A stretch of DNA of 64,000 bases from Lachnospiraceae bacterium. GTDB lineage: Bacteria > Bacillota > Clostridia > Lachnospirales > Lachnospiraceae. A program made the position numbers and the translations under genes. Each line of letters begins with the position of its first letter. The first letter of the stretch is position 1. Location of the stretch: contig JAFUVF010000047.1 in assembly GCA_017483735.1 (NCBI GenBank), positions 99,551-163,550 of the forward strand, given 5' to 3'. The notes beneath the pieces were generated by a model that saw only the letters and a list, made by a program, of their open reading frames with translations, was not told the DNA's origin and made no database searches. Shown one piece after another: positions 43,737-51,500 of this stretch.

Positions 43737-45396
43737 TTATAATCTCCTTTGCAACATATTCTGCAGCTTTAATGCCGTCCATAGCGGCTGAGGTTATGCC
43801 TCCAGCATAGCCTGCGCCTTCTCCGCAGGGAAAAACTCCCTTTACGGAGGCGTTTAAGCCCTCATCCCTTACAATCCTTACAGGGGATGAGGTTCTGCTC
43901 TCAACTCCCGAAAGAATTGCCGCACTGTCATTAAATCCTTTGATCTCCCCTCCGAAATGCTCCATCCCCTCTATGAAGGCATGATTCATCTCAGGGGTAA
44001 GTATTCCGGACAGATCGCACCACTCGTAAGCGCCCTTTATGGAGGGTTCAAATTCCACGAATTCTCCTACAGCATTTTCATTTGTAGTACCGGATTTTTC
44101 CACCGCATTCTTAAAGCTCCCATAGCGCTGCACCGGTACTCTGCCCTTTGCGAGCATATATGCCTTTTTCTCCAGCCCCCTTTGAAATTCAATTCCCGCA
44201 AGGGGCGAAGAATCCGGATAATCAGCTGGCGTTACAGTCACTATTATCGCAGAGTTTGCATTGCAGCCATTCCTGTCCGAATAGCTCATTCCGTTTACCG
44301 ACAATCCTCCCTCCTCCGAGGATGAATTGACCACATAGCCTCCCGGGCACATACAGAAGGAATACACTCCCCTCCCGCTTTTGGTATGGGCGGTAAGCTT
44401 GTAGGGCGCAGCCCCGAGTAGTTCGTAGCGCTCTATGTTTTCCCGGCTCGAAAAACCGTATTGCGCCCGGTTTATAAGCTCCTGAGGATGCTCCACCCTG
44501 AAGCCTACGGCAAAGGGCTTTGCTTCCATTGAAAGCCCCTCATCAAAGAGCATTCTGTAGGTGTCTCTTGCGCTGTGTCCGGTGGCAAGTATGAGTCTCT
44601 TTGCTTTAATAATGCGTCTATTACCCTTTTCACATATCTCTATGCCGGTAAGCCCTCCGTTCTCATATTTGATTCCTGTAAGCATGCATTCAAAGTGCAC
44701 TTCCCCACCCAGACGGATTATTTCATTTCTGATATTTTTAACAATATCCTTTAGCCTGTCCGTTCCGATATGAGGCTTGTAATCATAGAGTATGGACTCA
44801 TCCGCACCGAATTTCACAAAGGTTTCAAGTACAGCCCTGCCCCTGTGCTCCTTATCCTTTACGAGTGTGTTTAATTTTCCGTCGGAAAATGTGCCGGCGC
44901 CTCCCTCTCCGAAAAGCACATTGGATTCGGGATTTAATGCGCCCGTATTCCAAAAATCAAGGACATCCCTTTCCCGCTCATCTACCTGCCTTCCTCTTTC
45001 TATTATAACAGGCTTAAAGCCGCAGAGAGTAAGATAATATCCGGCAAACATCCCTGCGGGACCAAAGCCTGCAATCACGGGGCGTTCAGCTTCACTTATA
45101 ATATTCCTGTCAAGAGTATAGGGGAATTCATAGCCTGTACCCGCACTACGGCTTACCTGATTTGCGGCGTTTTTTCCTTTGCTTATTCTCTTTAACAGCT
45201 CCTCCTCGTTTTTTACAACAGCCAGAACTGTATAAACAAAGTAAAGCTCCGGTTTCCTCCTTGCATCCAGCGAGCGCCTTATGACCTGCAGGCTTTTAAT
45301 GTCCTCTCTCTTGCATTTAAGTATTCTGCATACGCAAAAATAAAGTTCATCCCTGCCCTCGTCAATATTCAGCTTTATCTGTGTTATACGGATCAT
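43723..45396 (-). CDS. FAD-dependent oxidoreductase, COG2509 family
   Basis: A 557-residue flavoprotein with an N-terminal domain of about 90 residues (DARRKPELYFVYTVLAVV). A dinucleotide-binding fold follows ('PVIAGFGPAGMFAGYYLTL', about 105-123), then 'ERGRQVDERERDVLDFW', 'NVLFGEGGAGTFSDGKLNT' and 'AGYAGGITSAAMDGIKAAEY' at the C-terminus. These match the COG2509 family of uncharacterised FAD-dependent dehydrogenases. There is no good ribosome site: a promoter -10 box ends six bases before the ATG, so the mRNA may be leaderless. proA overlaps its 3' end by 14 bases. Confidence 0.88.
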   Translation of the reverse strand: MIRITQIKLNIDEGRDELYFCVCRILKCKREDIKSLQVIRRSLDARRKPELYFVYTVLAVVKNEEELLKRISKGKNAANQVSRSAGTGYEFPYTLDRNIISEAERPVIAGFGPAGMFAGYYLTLCGFKPVIIERGRQVDERERDVLDFWNTGALNPESNVLFGEGGAGTFSDGKLNTLVKDKEHRGRAVLETFVKFGADESILYDYKPHIGTDRLKDIVKNIRNEIIRLGGEVHFECMLTGIKYENGGLTGIEICEKGNRRIIKAKRLILATGHSARDTYRMLFDEGLSMEAKPFAVGFRVEHPQELINRAQYGFSSRENIERYELLGAAPYKLTAHTKSGRGVYSFCMCPGGYVVNSSSEEGGLSVNGMSYSDRNGCNANSAIIVTVTPADYPDSSPLAGIEFQRGLEKKAYMLAKGRVPVQRYGSFKNAVEKSGTTNENAVGEFVEFEPSIKGAYEWCDLSGILTPEMNHAFIEGMEHFGGEIKGFNDSAAILSGVESRTSSPVRIVRDEGLNASVKGVFPCGEGAGYAGGITSAAMDGIKAAEYVAKEIINDRA

Positions 45397-45402
45397 ATTG
45401 AC

Positions 45403-45431
45403 ATTCTATCCCTTTAAAAACCTTACGTCAA
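45403..45431 (-). promoter_or_regulatory. Promoter abutting the start of the COG2509 gene
   Basis: TTGACG (45426-45431), 17-base spacer and TAGAAT (45403-45408) on the minus strand. Only GTCAAT separates the -10 from the ATG, placing the predicted start at or within two bases of the start codon. An alternative TTGACA lies eight bases further upstream but has no matching -10. Confidence 0.65.
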
Positions 45432-45445
45432 TCTGTCAAAAAAAT

Positions 45446-45485
45446 TAAATTTACTCTTTTTTTCACGGTAAATATGCTATATAAT
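45446..45485 (+). promoter_or_regulatory. Possible promoter region for the FliM-N repeat gene
   Basis: TATATAAT (45478-45485), preceded by TGC, gives an extended -10 for the main sigma factor, but the -35 is only a run of Ts. Upstream, TAAA (45446-45449), 14 bases, then CACGGTAA partly resembles a flagellar sigma-28 promoter (TAAA-N15-GCCGATAA). The second reading is weak. Confidence 0.4.
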
Positions 45486-45525
45486 AATTATATGGATTTA
45501 CTATATTTTTTTGGGAGAGGATATT

Positions 45526-45909
45526 ATGCAGAGAACACTTACACAGGAAGAGATAGACACTCTTATTGATGCCTTAAACACTGTTAAAAGCTACGGCAAT
45601 ACAAATATGGTTTCCACGGATATATTGAAGAATCAGGTGGTGCTTACACAGCCGGAGATTGATTCTCTTATTGAGTCCCTCAATGTGGCAAGGGAGGGCT
45701 CCACGGAATTTAAAGTATCCGGTCCGGATGTCAATGTTGTGCTTTCACAGCCTGAGATCGATTCTCTCATTGATGCGCTGAATGTTATAAAACAATATGA
45801 CGGAACCGATGATATTACCATAGAGATTGACAATAGTCAGACCGTGCTGACACAGGCGGAGATCGATAAACTGATCAACGTTCTGCTTACCATCAAGACT
45901 CACGAATAG
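45526..45909 (+). CDS. Protein of four FliM-N-like (CheY-binding type) repeats
   Basis: A 127-residue acidic protein, the only plus-strand gene. It consists of four copies of a 17-residue unit at residues 5-21, 40-56, 73-89 and 108-124: LTQEEIDTLIDALNTVK, LTQPEIDSLIESLNVAR, LSQPEIDSLIDALNVIK and LTQAEIDKLINVLLTIK. Polar linkers of 16-18 residues separate them. The unit matches the N-terminal CheY-phosphate-binding peptide of flagellar FliM and FliY (LSQ-x-EID-x-LL). No FliM middle or C-terminal domain follows. The start ATG has GGGAGAGG upstream; an in-frame TTG five codons earlier overlaps that site. A terminator follows. Binding partner and function are inference only. Confidence 0.8.
   Translation: MQRTLTQEEIDTLIDALNTVKSYGNTNMVSTDILKNQVVLTQPEIDSLIESLNVAREGSTEFKVSGPDVNVVLSQPEIDSLIDALNVIKQYDGTDDITIEIDNSQTVLTQAEIDKLINVLLTIKTHE
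45538..45897 (+). repeat. Four internal repeats of the LTQxEIDxLI unit
   Basis: Copies are at 45538-45588, 45643-45693, 45742-45792 and 45847-45897. The spacing of 99-105 bases is regular. The middle two are most alike in DNA (CAGCCTGAGATCGATTCTCT versus CAGCCGGAGATTGATTCTCT), which suggests internal duplication. Confidence 0.8.
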
Positions 45910-45923
45910 TGCTTTTGAAAAGA

Positions 45924-45953
45924 TGCTGCGGCTTTCAGACCGCAGCACTTTTT
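45924..45953. terminator. Bidirectional terminator between convergent genes
   Basis: An 8-bp stem TGCTGCGG/CCGCAGCA with an 8-base loop is followed by CTTTTT on the plus strand and ATCTTTTC on the minus strand. The minus-strand flavoprotein gene ends inside the loop. Confidence 0.85.
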
Positions 45954-47185
45954 CCTGCTCTTATTCCACTCATCCATGCATGATGCAGATTGTAGCCCCC
46001 ACATTTTCCATCTATATCCACAAGCTCTCCAATTATATAAAGCCAGCTTATAATCTTTGAGGAATAATCCGCATTTATTTCGGCAACAGGCACTCCTCCA
46101 GCAGTAGTCTGGGCATTGTCAAAGGAATTTGTAGAGTTTATCACAAAGTCAAAGCCCTTTATAAGCCTAAAAACCTTAAGCACTCTTTCTCTGTCCCTTG
46201 CGCCCTCAAAAGCCATTTCGGGCTTTAATCCGCTTTTCTTTAGTATCAGAAGCATCAGCTTCTTGTTTATGAGACCCTCAAAGAACTCTCCAAAGCTCTT
46301 TACCCTTAATGCCTTTATTCTACTGTCCGCAAAAGCCTCCATATCCTCAGCCGGCAGTCCGGGCAGGAAATCCGCTGTCACTTTTACGGTGCTTTTATCT
46401 TTCAGAGCCTCTCCGGCAAGCCGGCTAAACTGAAACACAGGTATTCCGGATATCCCATAATCCGTTATCTGCAGCTCCCCGCTCTCCCTGCACACATTCT
46501 GATCATTTACAAAAAGTGAAAGCTCCGCTTCACATCTGACCCCGGAGACAGCTTTATAAAAGCCGCCCTCTCCCTTAAGTGCGCAAAGCGCAGGCATGGG
46601 CTTAACTATGCTGTGTCCAAGTCCTTTAAGGAGCTGATAGCCATTTCCGTCGGAGCCTGTCTTTTTATAGCTCATTCCGCCGGTTGCAAGTATTACCCTG
46701 TCGAAATAATACCGCTTTTCTTCCTCGCCGTTTTCATTTCCGGTTTTTGCCGAAATTCCAAAAAGCCTCTTGTTTCCGCAGTCCGGCTTTATATCTATTA
46801 TCTCATGCTGCGTCTTTAATTCTATTCCCCTGTTGGAGACGGCGTTTCGCAATATATCGAGAACGGATGAGGCCTGTTCATTGTGCGGATATACGTATCC
46901 GTTTTTATCCTTTGTGATGAGTCCCAGATTTTCAAAAAAAGAAATACATTCCACCGAAGAAAAGCTTTTAAGCTCCTCCCTCACAAAATCCCTGCTTTCG
47001 AAGGGATAGTAGCAGGTAGTGTCCATGGAGAGATTGGTCAGGTTACACCGTCCGTTTCCGGTAAGCAGAAGCTTCTTTCCCACTCTATCGTTTCTTTCAA
47101 AAAGAGTAACCTCCGCCCCGTTATCCGCAGCAGCTATGGAAGCCGAAAGTCCTGCGGCTCCTCCTCCTATTACAGCTATCCTCAT
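45935..47185 (-). CDS. HI0933-like NAD(P)/FAD-dependent flavoprotein
   Basis: A 416-residue protein of the HI0933/YhiN family. The N-terminal FAD fold MRIAVIGGGAAGLSASIAA is followed by 'ERNDRVGKKLLLTGNGRCN', which is family-specific, and the C-terminal 'GELVDIDGKCGGYNLHHAW'. Substrate and physiological role are unknown. Its ATG overlaps the flippase stop by four bases; its stop lies in the bidirectional terminator. Confidence 0.9.
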   Translation of the reverse strand: MRIAVIGGGAAGLSASIAAADNGAEVTLFERNDRVGKKLLLTGNGRCNLTNLSMDTTCYYPFESRDFVREELKSFSSVECISFFENLGLITKDKNGYVYPHNEQASSVLDILRNAVSNRGIELKTQHEIIDIKPDCGNKRLFGISAKTGNENGEEEKRYYFDRVILATGGMSYKKTGSDGNGYQLLKGLGHSIVKPMPALCALKGEGGFYKAVSGVRCEAELSLFVNDQNVCRESGELQITDYGISGIPVFQFSRLAGEALKDKSTVKVTADFLPGLPAEDMEAFADSRIKALRVKSFGEFFEGLINKKLMLLILKKSGLKPEMAFEGARDRERVLKVFRLIKGFDFVINSTNSFDNAQTTAGGVPVAEINADYSSKIISWLYIIGELVDIDGKCGGYNLHHAWMSGIRAGKSAAV

Positions 47186-48747
47186 ACCCCGAATAACCTC
47201 GCAAAGGAGTCTAAAAATGCACCACCGGGAATTACGTAATATTCGCTGTCGTTAAAATTCCTTGAAAGAAGCAGCGAAATCAGATAGACAAGCGCCGTTA
47301 CCGCAAAGCATACAAGCATTGAAAGCGTAAGTCCCAGATGCGGAACTATGAGCCGTCCCGCAAAATATACCACCACTCCAAGGATGCCCGATATGGCAGT
47401 GGGCACTATAAACATCCTTATAAAATCGGGTACAAGAGAAAACTGCCTTAAAACCATATATCCGAATATGGCGGTTCCCGCAAAATACATTATAAGTCCC
47501 GAAAGCACCAGTGATAATACCCCAAGCTTCCCCGCCTTAAGTATGATTATTGTCGATATTATAAAAACCGCATCCATTATCAGAAGTCCTACATATACAT
47601 AGGTGCTCCTGCCCGAAAAATACACCGCCTTTGCAAACACATCCGTCAGTATCATAAAGCTTATCAAAAAATACCCTAATGATATCAGTACTTTTGCCGT
47701 CTCAAAATTCACAGAAAATGCAAGCAGGAATACTGACAGGAATATTCCCGTCATAAACGAGAAATGTATCAGTGCATTCAGGGCTATTCTGGCGTTTTTA
47801 AGCTCCTCCGTCTTAAAGCGGTTGGCACATATCCTTGAATGCCCGATAAGCACCGCATCGATTATCAAAAATACGATAAGGCATGGGAAAAGATGGAGAG
47901 ATAGATACTCTCCCATACTGCCTGTCACTATCTCCTCCCCTGATGACAGGGCATAGAAGAACAGCCCGAAAAACAGGGGCAGAAGAATCAAAGCCTCCAT
48001 AATAATATTCTGAAGCCTGCCGGCAAACAATATCCTTGTAATGGACAAAATATTCTCCATGGGTCTGTTTCCCTCTGAATTTATATTAACCCTCGACTGG
48101 GTACGATAGATAACCATGCAGAAGGAAAAAACAAAGAGCTCCGAGATCACAATGCCCACAGAAAGCCCTAATGCACCGTAAACGCCTGCAAAATCGTCAT
48201 TTAAGAGGAGCGCACTCACCTTGCTTCCGTAATTTTTCAGCACAAAGCACAGTATCATTCCGAAGGTAAGCGCAGCAAGAACTCTCAATACAGATGCTGT
48301 AACGGCAGGCATCTCCTGATTTTCAGCCCTGAAAAAGCCAAGCAGACATTCAGTAAGCCCTCTCAGGAAAAATCCGCCGGATAAAATGACGCAGAGGATA
48401 GCTCCGTTGGGAAGCTTAAAAGCATTTCTCATAAGATAATATCCCGACACCGCAGATATGACTGCGGACAGCAGAGAAAAAACAAACATATAGAAAAAAA
48501 TCCTGCTCTTTGCCTTTGTCTGGTTTCTGTACTGGAGCCTTCCGTTCTTACCCCTTATGAGCCTCCCGATGACTCCGGCGCTTCTTCCCACAAAAATCCG
48601 GTAGATAAACTCATTTATCAAAAGCGAGACAGCATAATATGTAAGACCGTTATCCCCCATCACGCTCCTTAAACACCATATTGCCGCAAAATACACTATA
48701 AAGGCTATGGCTGCAATCTGTTTTTTCCTTATCTCCACCTGATTCAT
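47182..48747 (-). CDS. MOP-superfamily flippase, SpoVB/MurJ-like
   Basis: A 521-residue integral membrane protein with about 14 predicted helices and short loops. It has the pattern of polysaccharide or lipid-II-type flippases in the MOP superfamily: an early 'GRSAGVIGRLIRGKNGRLQ' loop, repeated helix pairs and a final 'GVVVYFAGRLI' helix. It resembles SpoVB/YtgP more than MATE drug pumps, but no single motif decides the substrate. AGAGGAA precedes the ATG. It lies between ybeY and the HI0933-type gene. Confidence 0.75.
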   Translation of the reverse strand: MNQVEIRKKQIAAIAFIVYFAAIWCLRSVMGDNGLTYYAVSLLINEFIYRIFVGRSAGVIGRLIRGKNGRLQYRNQTKAKSRIFFYMFVFSLLSAVISAVSGYYLMRNAFKLPNGAILCVILSGGFFLRGLTECLLGFFRAENQEMPAVTASVLRVLAALTFGMILCFVLKNYGSKVSALLLNDDFAGVYGALGLSVGIVISELFVFSFCMVIYRTQSRVNINSEGNRPMENILSITRILFAGRLQNIIMEALILLPLFFGLFFYALSSGEEIVTGSMGEYLSLHLFPCLIVFLIIDAVLIGHSRICANRFKTEELKNARIALNALIHFSFMTGIFLSVFLLAFSVNFETAKVLISLGYFLISFMILTDVFAKAVYFSGRSTYVYVGLLIMDAVFIISTIIILKAGKLGVLSLVLSGLIMYFAGTAIFGYMVLRQFSLVPDFIRMFIVPTAISGILGVVVYFAGRLIVPHLGLTLSMLVCFAVTALVYLISLLLSRNFNDSEYYVIPGGAFLDSFARLFGV

Positions 48748-48759
48748 ATAATGTTCCTC

Positions 48760-49263
48760 TTATAATCGACGGGTAATGTCAAGACTGTTCAAAGCCTCTT
48801 CCTGCTTCTTTTCCATAAGCCTTGCATCCTCCTCATCCATATGATCATATCCGCAGAGATGATACATACTGTGGGCAATCAGAAATGCATACTCCCTTAA
48901 AGGAAGGTGCCCGTATTCTGCGGCCTGACTGTAAACCCTGTCCGCAGACACCACGATATCTCCAAGTATCAGCTCATCCGTCTCCGGATTCGTACAGCCC
49001 GAAGGATCATTTATGGTAAGATCAAAAACCGATGGCTTATCATATTTAAGATTTGGAAATGACAGCACATCCGTGTCCTTGTCTATTCCTCTCTCGCTTT
49101 TGTTGATCCTTCTGATTCCCTCATTGTCGGTAATAAATACATTTACCTCCGCCTCATAGGGACATTTCTCAAGCTCCAATATTCTTTCACACACTCTTGA
49201 TGCGATTTCCTCCTCGTCAAAGGGAAAGCTTGCATCAACCAGGTTTTCAACGTAAAAAGTCAT
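48760..49263 (-). CDS. ybeY: Endoribonuclease YbeY
   Basis: A 167-residue zinc metalloprotein needed for 16S rRNA 3' processing and ribosome quality control. The zinc motif H-x3-H-x5-H is HSMYHLCGYDH (about 130-140), preceded by 'LGDIVVSADRVYSQAAEYGH'. The start lies 17 bases inside the preceding gene. The order phoH-(7TM-HD)-ybeY is conserved in Firmicutes and supports the call. Confidence 0.93.
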   Translation of the reverse strand: MTFYVENLVDASFPFDEEEIASRVCERILELEKCPYEAEVNVFITDNEGIRRINKSERGIDKDTDVLSFPNLKYDKPSVFDLTINDPSGCTNPETDELILGDIVVSADRVYSQAAEYGHLPLREYAFLIAHSMYHLCGYDHMDEEDARLMEKKQEEALNSLDITRRL

Positions 49264-50491
49264 AATATAATTTTGCGTCCTTAAATATCTTCTTCATCTT
49301 AAGCAGCTCCGCAAGGGAAATATTGCAGTTGTTAAAGGTTCCCGTATTGTCAAAATGTGAAAAAGTCGCATCTATTATCCTGTCGGAATCAAAGCTCTTT
49401 TTCCTTTCCTCATCCGAAAGCACCTTAAGTATCGTGGTTATCACGGTTTCCGAGGCGATTATCGCAGCGACCTCCCTCGTCCTTATATTTACCTTTCCGC
49501 CGCCGTTCTTGTATTCTGCATATTCCTCCAATATCCGTCTTGCCGCCGGAGGAAAATCATTGGCTTCAAAAAGCGCTTGGAGCTCATCCTTTTTGTTATG
49601 ATAATAGCCTGCACACTTCATTGCGTCCATATCAAGCCCGAATTCCTTTGAAATGAGCTCGATAAAATGTGTGGTATGGATGCACTGCTTGTATAACGGC
49701 GTATTGTTTTCCCTAAGCTCCTTCATCATGGGATTTTCCGTATCATTCAGCTCCAGATACTTATCTCTGTAATAGTAGAGCACCTTTCTCGAATAGAGCC
49801 TGATTATCCCTATTATAAGTATTGTCGAGATGATGATGTTTACGATGGGTATTATAAACATTTCAAAGCTCGGACGCTCGTTTGCCGGAAGTATTATTCC
49901 GGCGATCTCACATACAAAAATGCAGCATGCGGAAAGAAATATCCTGCCTCCGAATTTTTCGTCCTCCCTTATGGGACAGATCATTCCCACGGTAAACAGA
50001 CTGCTTACGATATACATAAAGAATACCGGAAGCCCCGCTCCGGAAAAGAGCACGCTCATCATAAGCAGCGTAGTGCCGGCTATGGTGCCTATCGCAGTGT
50101 TTCCGTACAGCGAAAGTATCAGAAATACCGGCGCCATGGGCATGCACTCCACAGGAAGGAACATACATGCAAAGGAAAGCATTATTCCCAATGTGAGAAA
50201 CCCCAAAAATTTGAAGGGATGTCTGGCGCTTATCTCGTTTACGCTTCCGTTTTCGGAATCCCTTCGGAATCTGAAAAATACAGTGCCAAGACCCAGCATG
50301 CACATTACGATATAGCTTATCTGCGTCTCAACGCCGAGTTTTTTATAGAAGCCCACGGCAAAAAGCCCTGCCATTACAATGGTCAGAAGTGCGGTCTTTG
50401 AGAGTATGAAGCCAAGCCTTCCTCTTCTTAAACTATTTTTTTCTGCGTTTTTATTTGTACCCGTATTGTCTTTTTCTGTTGCTTCAGCCAT
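49247..50491 (-). CDS. Degenerate 7TM-HD (PgpH-like) membrane protein
   Basis: A 414-residue protein in the place normally held by the c-di-AMP phosphodiesterase PgpH (about 700 residues). Residues about 30-235 form roughly seven membrane helices, and the C-terminal third resembles the HD domain. The extracellular N-terminal 7TMR-HDED region is absent. Key metal ligands are changed: the HD pair reads His298-Asn299 in GYYHNKKDEL, the HHGT motif is missing, and the final LADSVEA-type aspartate is replaced in 'TREVAAIIASETVIT'. It keeps His272. It is probably catalytically inactive, perhaps a sensor or scaffold. It overlaps phoH and ybeY. Confidence 0.75.
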   Translation of the reverse strand: MAEATEKDNTGTNKNAEKNSLRRGRLGFILSKTALLTIVMAGLFAVGFYKKLGVETQISYIVMCMLGLGTVFFRFRRDSENGSVNEISARHPFKFLGFLTLGIMLSFACMFLPVECMPMAPVFLILSLYGNTAIGTIAGTTLLMMSVLFSGAGLPVFFMYIVSSLFTVGMICPIREDEKFGGRIFLSACCIFVCEIAGIILPANERPSFEMFIIPIVNIIISTILIIGIIRLYSRKVLYYYRDKYLELNDTENPMMKELRENNTPLYKQCIHTTHFIELISKEFGLDMDAMKCAGYYHNKKDELQALFEANDFPPAARRILEEYAEYKNGGGKVNIRTREVAAIIASETVITTILKVLSDEERKKSFDSDRIIDATFSHFDNTGTFNNCNISLAELLKMKKIFKDAKLYYDFLR

Positions 50492-51494
50492 TTTTCCTGT
50501 ATCTTTCGTGTCCGTTACCCTGATGCTTTTTTGTATTTTTTGCTTCGTAATTTTCGTATGCGTTCACTATTTTCTGTACAAGAGGATGACGCACCACATC
50601 CTTGCTTGTAAGCTTGCAGAAGGCGATATCCTCAACCTTGTTAAGCACCCTCATTGCAACATCAAGTCCGGATGATGTCCCCGGAGCTAAATCCTTCTGC
50701 GTCGCATCTCCCGTTATGACCACCTTCGAGCCAAAGCCCATACGTGTCAGAAACATCTTCATCTGCGCAGGGGTGGTATTCTGCGCCTCGTCCAGAATAA
50801 TGTATGCATTGTCCAGAGTTCGTCCCCTCATATACGCCAGGGGCGCTACCTCTATGAGCCCCTTTTCCATATTTCTTACAAAGCTGTCCGCACCCATAAT
50901 CTGATACAATGCATCATACAGCGGACGTAGATACGGGTCTACCTTACTCTGCAGATCTCCCGGAAGGAAGCCAAGCTTCTCCCCTGCTTCTATCGCAGGA
51001 CGAGTGAGAATTATCCGCCCCACCTCTTCGTTTTTGAAGGCTGTGATCGCCATTGCCATCGCAAGGTAGGTCTTTCCCGTGCCTGCAGGGCCTATACCGA
51101 ACACAACCATATTGTCCCTTATGGCATCAACATATCTCTTCTGCCCTATGGTCTTTGGCTTTATGGGCTTCCCGTTTACGGTGTGGCATATGATGTCCTC
51201 ATCAATCTCTGTCAGCGCCTCTGTCTGTCCGCTCTTTCCCAGCTCTATCGCATAATCTATGTTCTGTTCCTCCAGTTCGTTTCCTCTGTCCACAAGGGTA
51301 TCAAGCTTGTCAAGTATATCCCTTACCTGCTCAGCCTTTTGTCTCTCCCCCTTTATTATGAGTTCTCCGTTTCTGTCAACTATGATTACGTCAAAATCCT
51401 TTTCAAGCTTTTTTACATATGCATCCCGCATACCGAATATATCCCGCATATGCCTCGCATCAAGCTCCATTTTTACGGAAGTTTCATCCACCAA
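50484..51494 (-). CDS. phoH: PhoH-family ATPase
   Basis: A 336-residue cytoplasmic P-loop ATPase. An N-terminal KH-like segment (about 15-80, KLEKDFDVIIVDRNGELIIK) precedes Walker A 'GIGPAGTGKTYLAMAMAI' and Walker B 'NAYIILDEAQNTTPAQMKMF'. RNA-related roles are suspected because it neighbours ybeY. The start is probably TTG 51492-51494, about 11 bases after AAGGTGG; ATG 51470 has no ribosome site. Confidence 0.92.
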   Translation of the reverse strand: MVDETSVKMELDARHMRDIFGMRDAYVKKLEKDFDVIIVDRNGELIIKGERQKAEQVRDILDKLDTLVDRGNELEEQNIDYAIELGKSGQTEALTEIDEDIICHTVNGKPIKPKTIGQKRYVDAIRDNMVVFGIGPAGTGKTYLAMAMAITAFKNEEVGRIILTRPAIEAGEKLGFLPGDLQSKVDPYLRPLYDALYQIMGADSFVRNMEKGLIEVAPLAYMRGRTLDNAYIILDEAQNTTPAQMKMFLTRMGFGSKVVITGDATQKDLAPGTSSGLDVAMRVLNKVEDIAFCKLTSKDVVRHPLVQKIVNAYENYEAKNTKKHQGNGHERYRKNG

Positions 51495-51500
51495 AGTGTA

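Noticed and set aside
45446..45471. Flagellar sigma-28 promoter before the FliM-N repeat gene
   Set aside because: The -10 part matches only about five of eight positions and the spacer is one base short, so I do not assert it; kept only as a low-confidence note.
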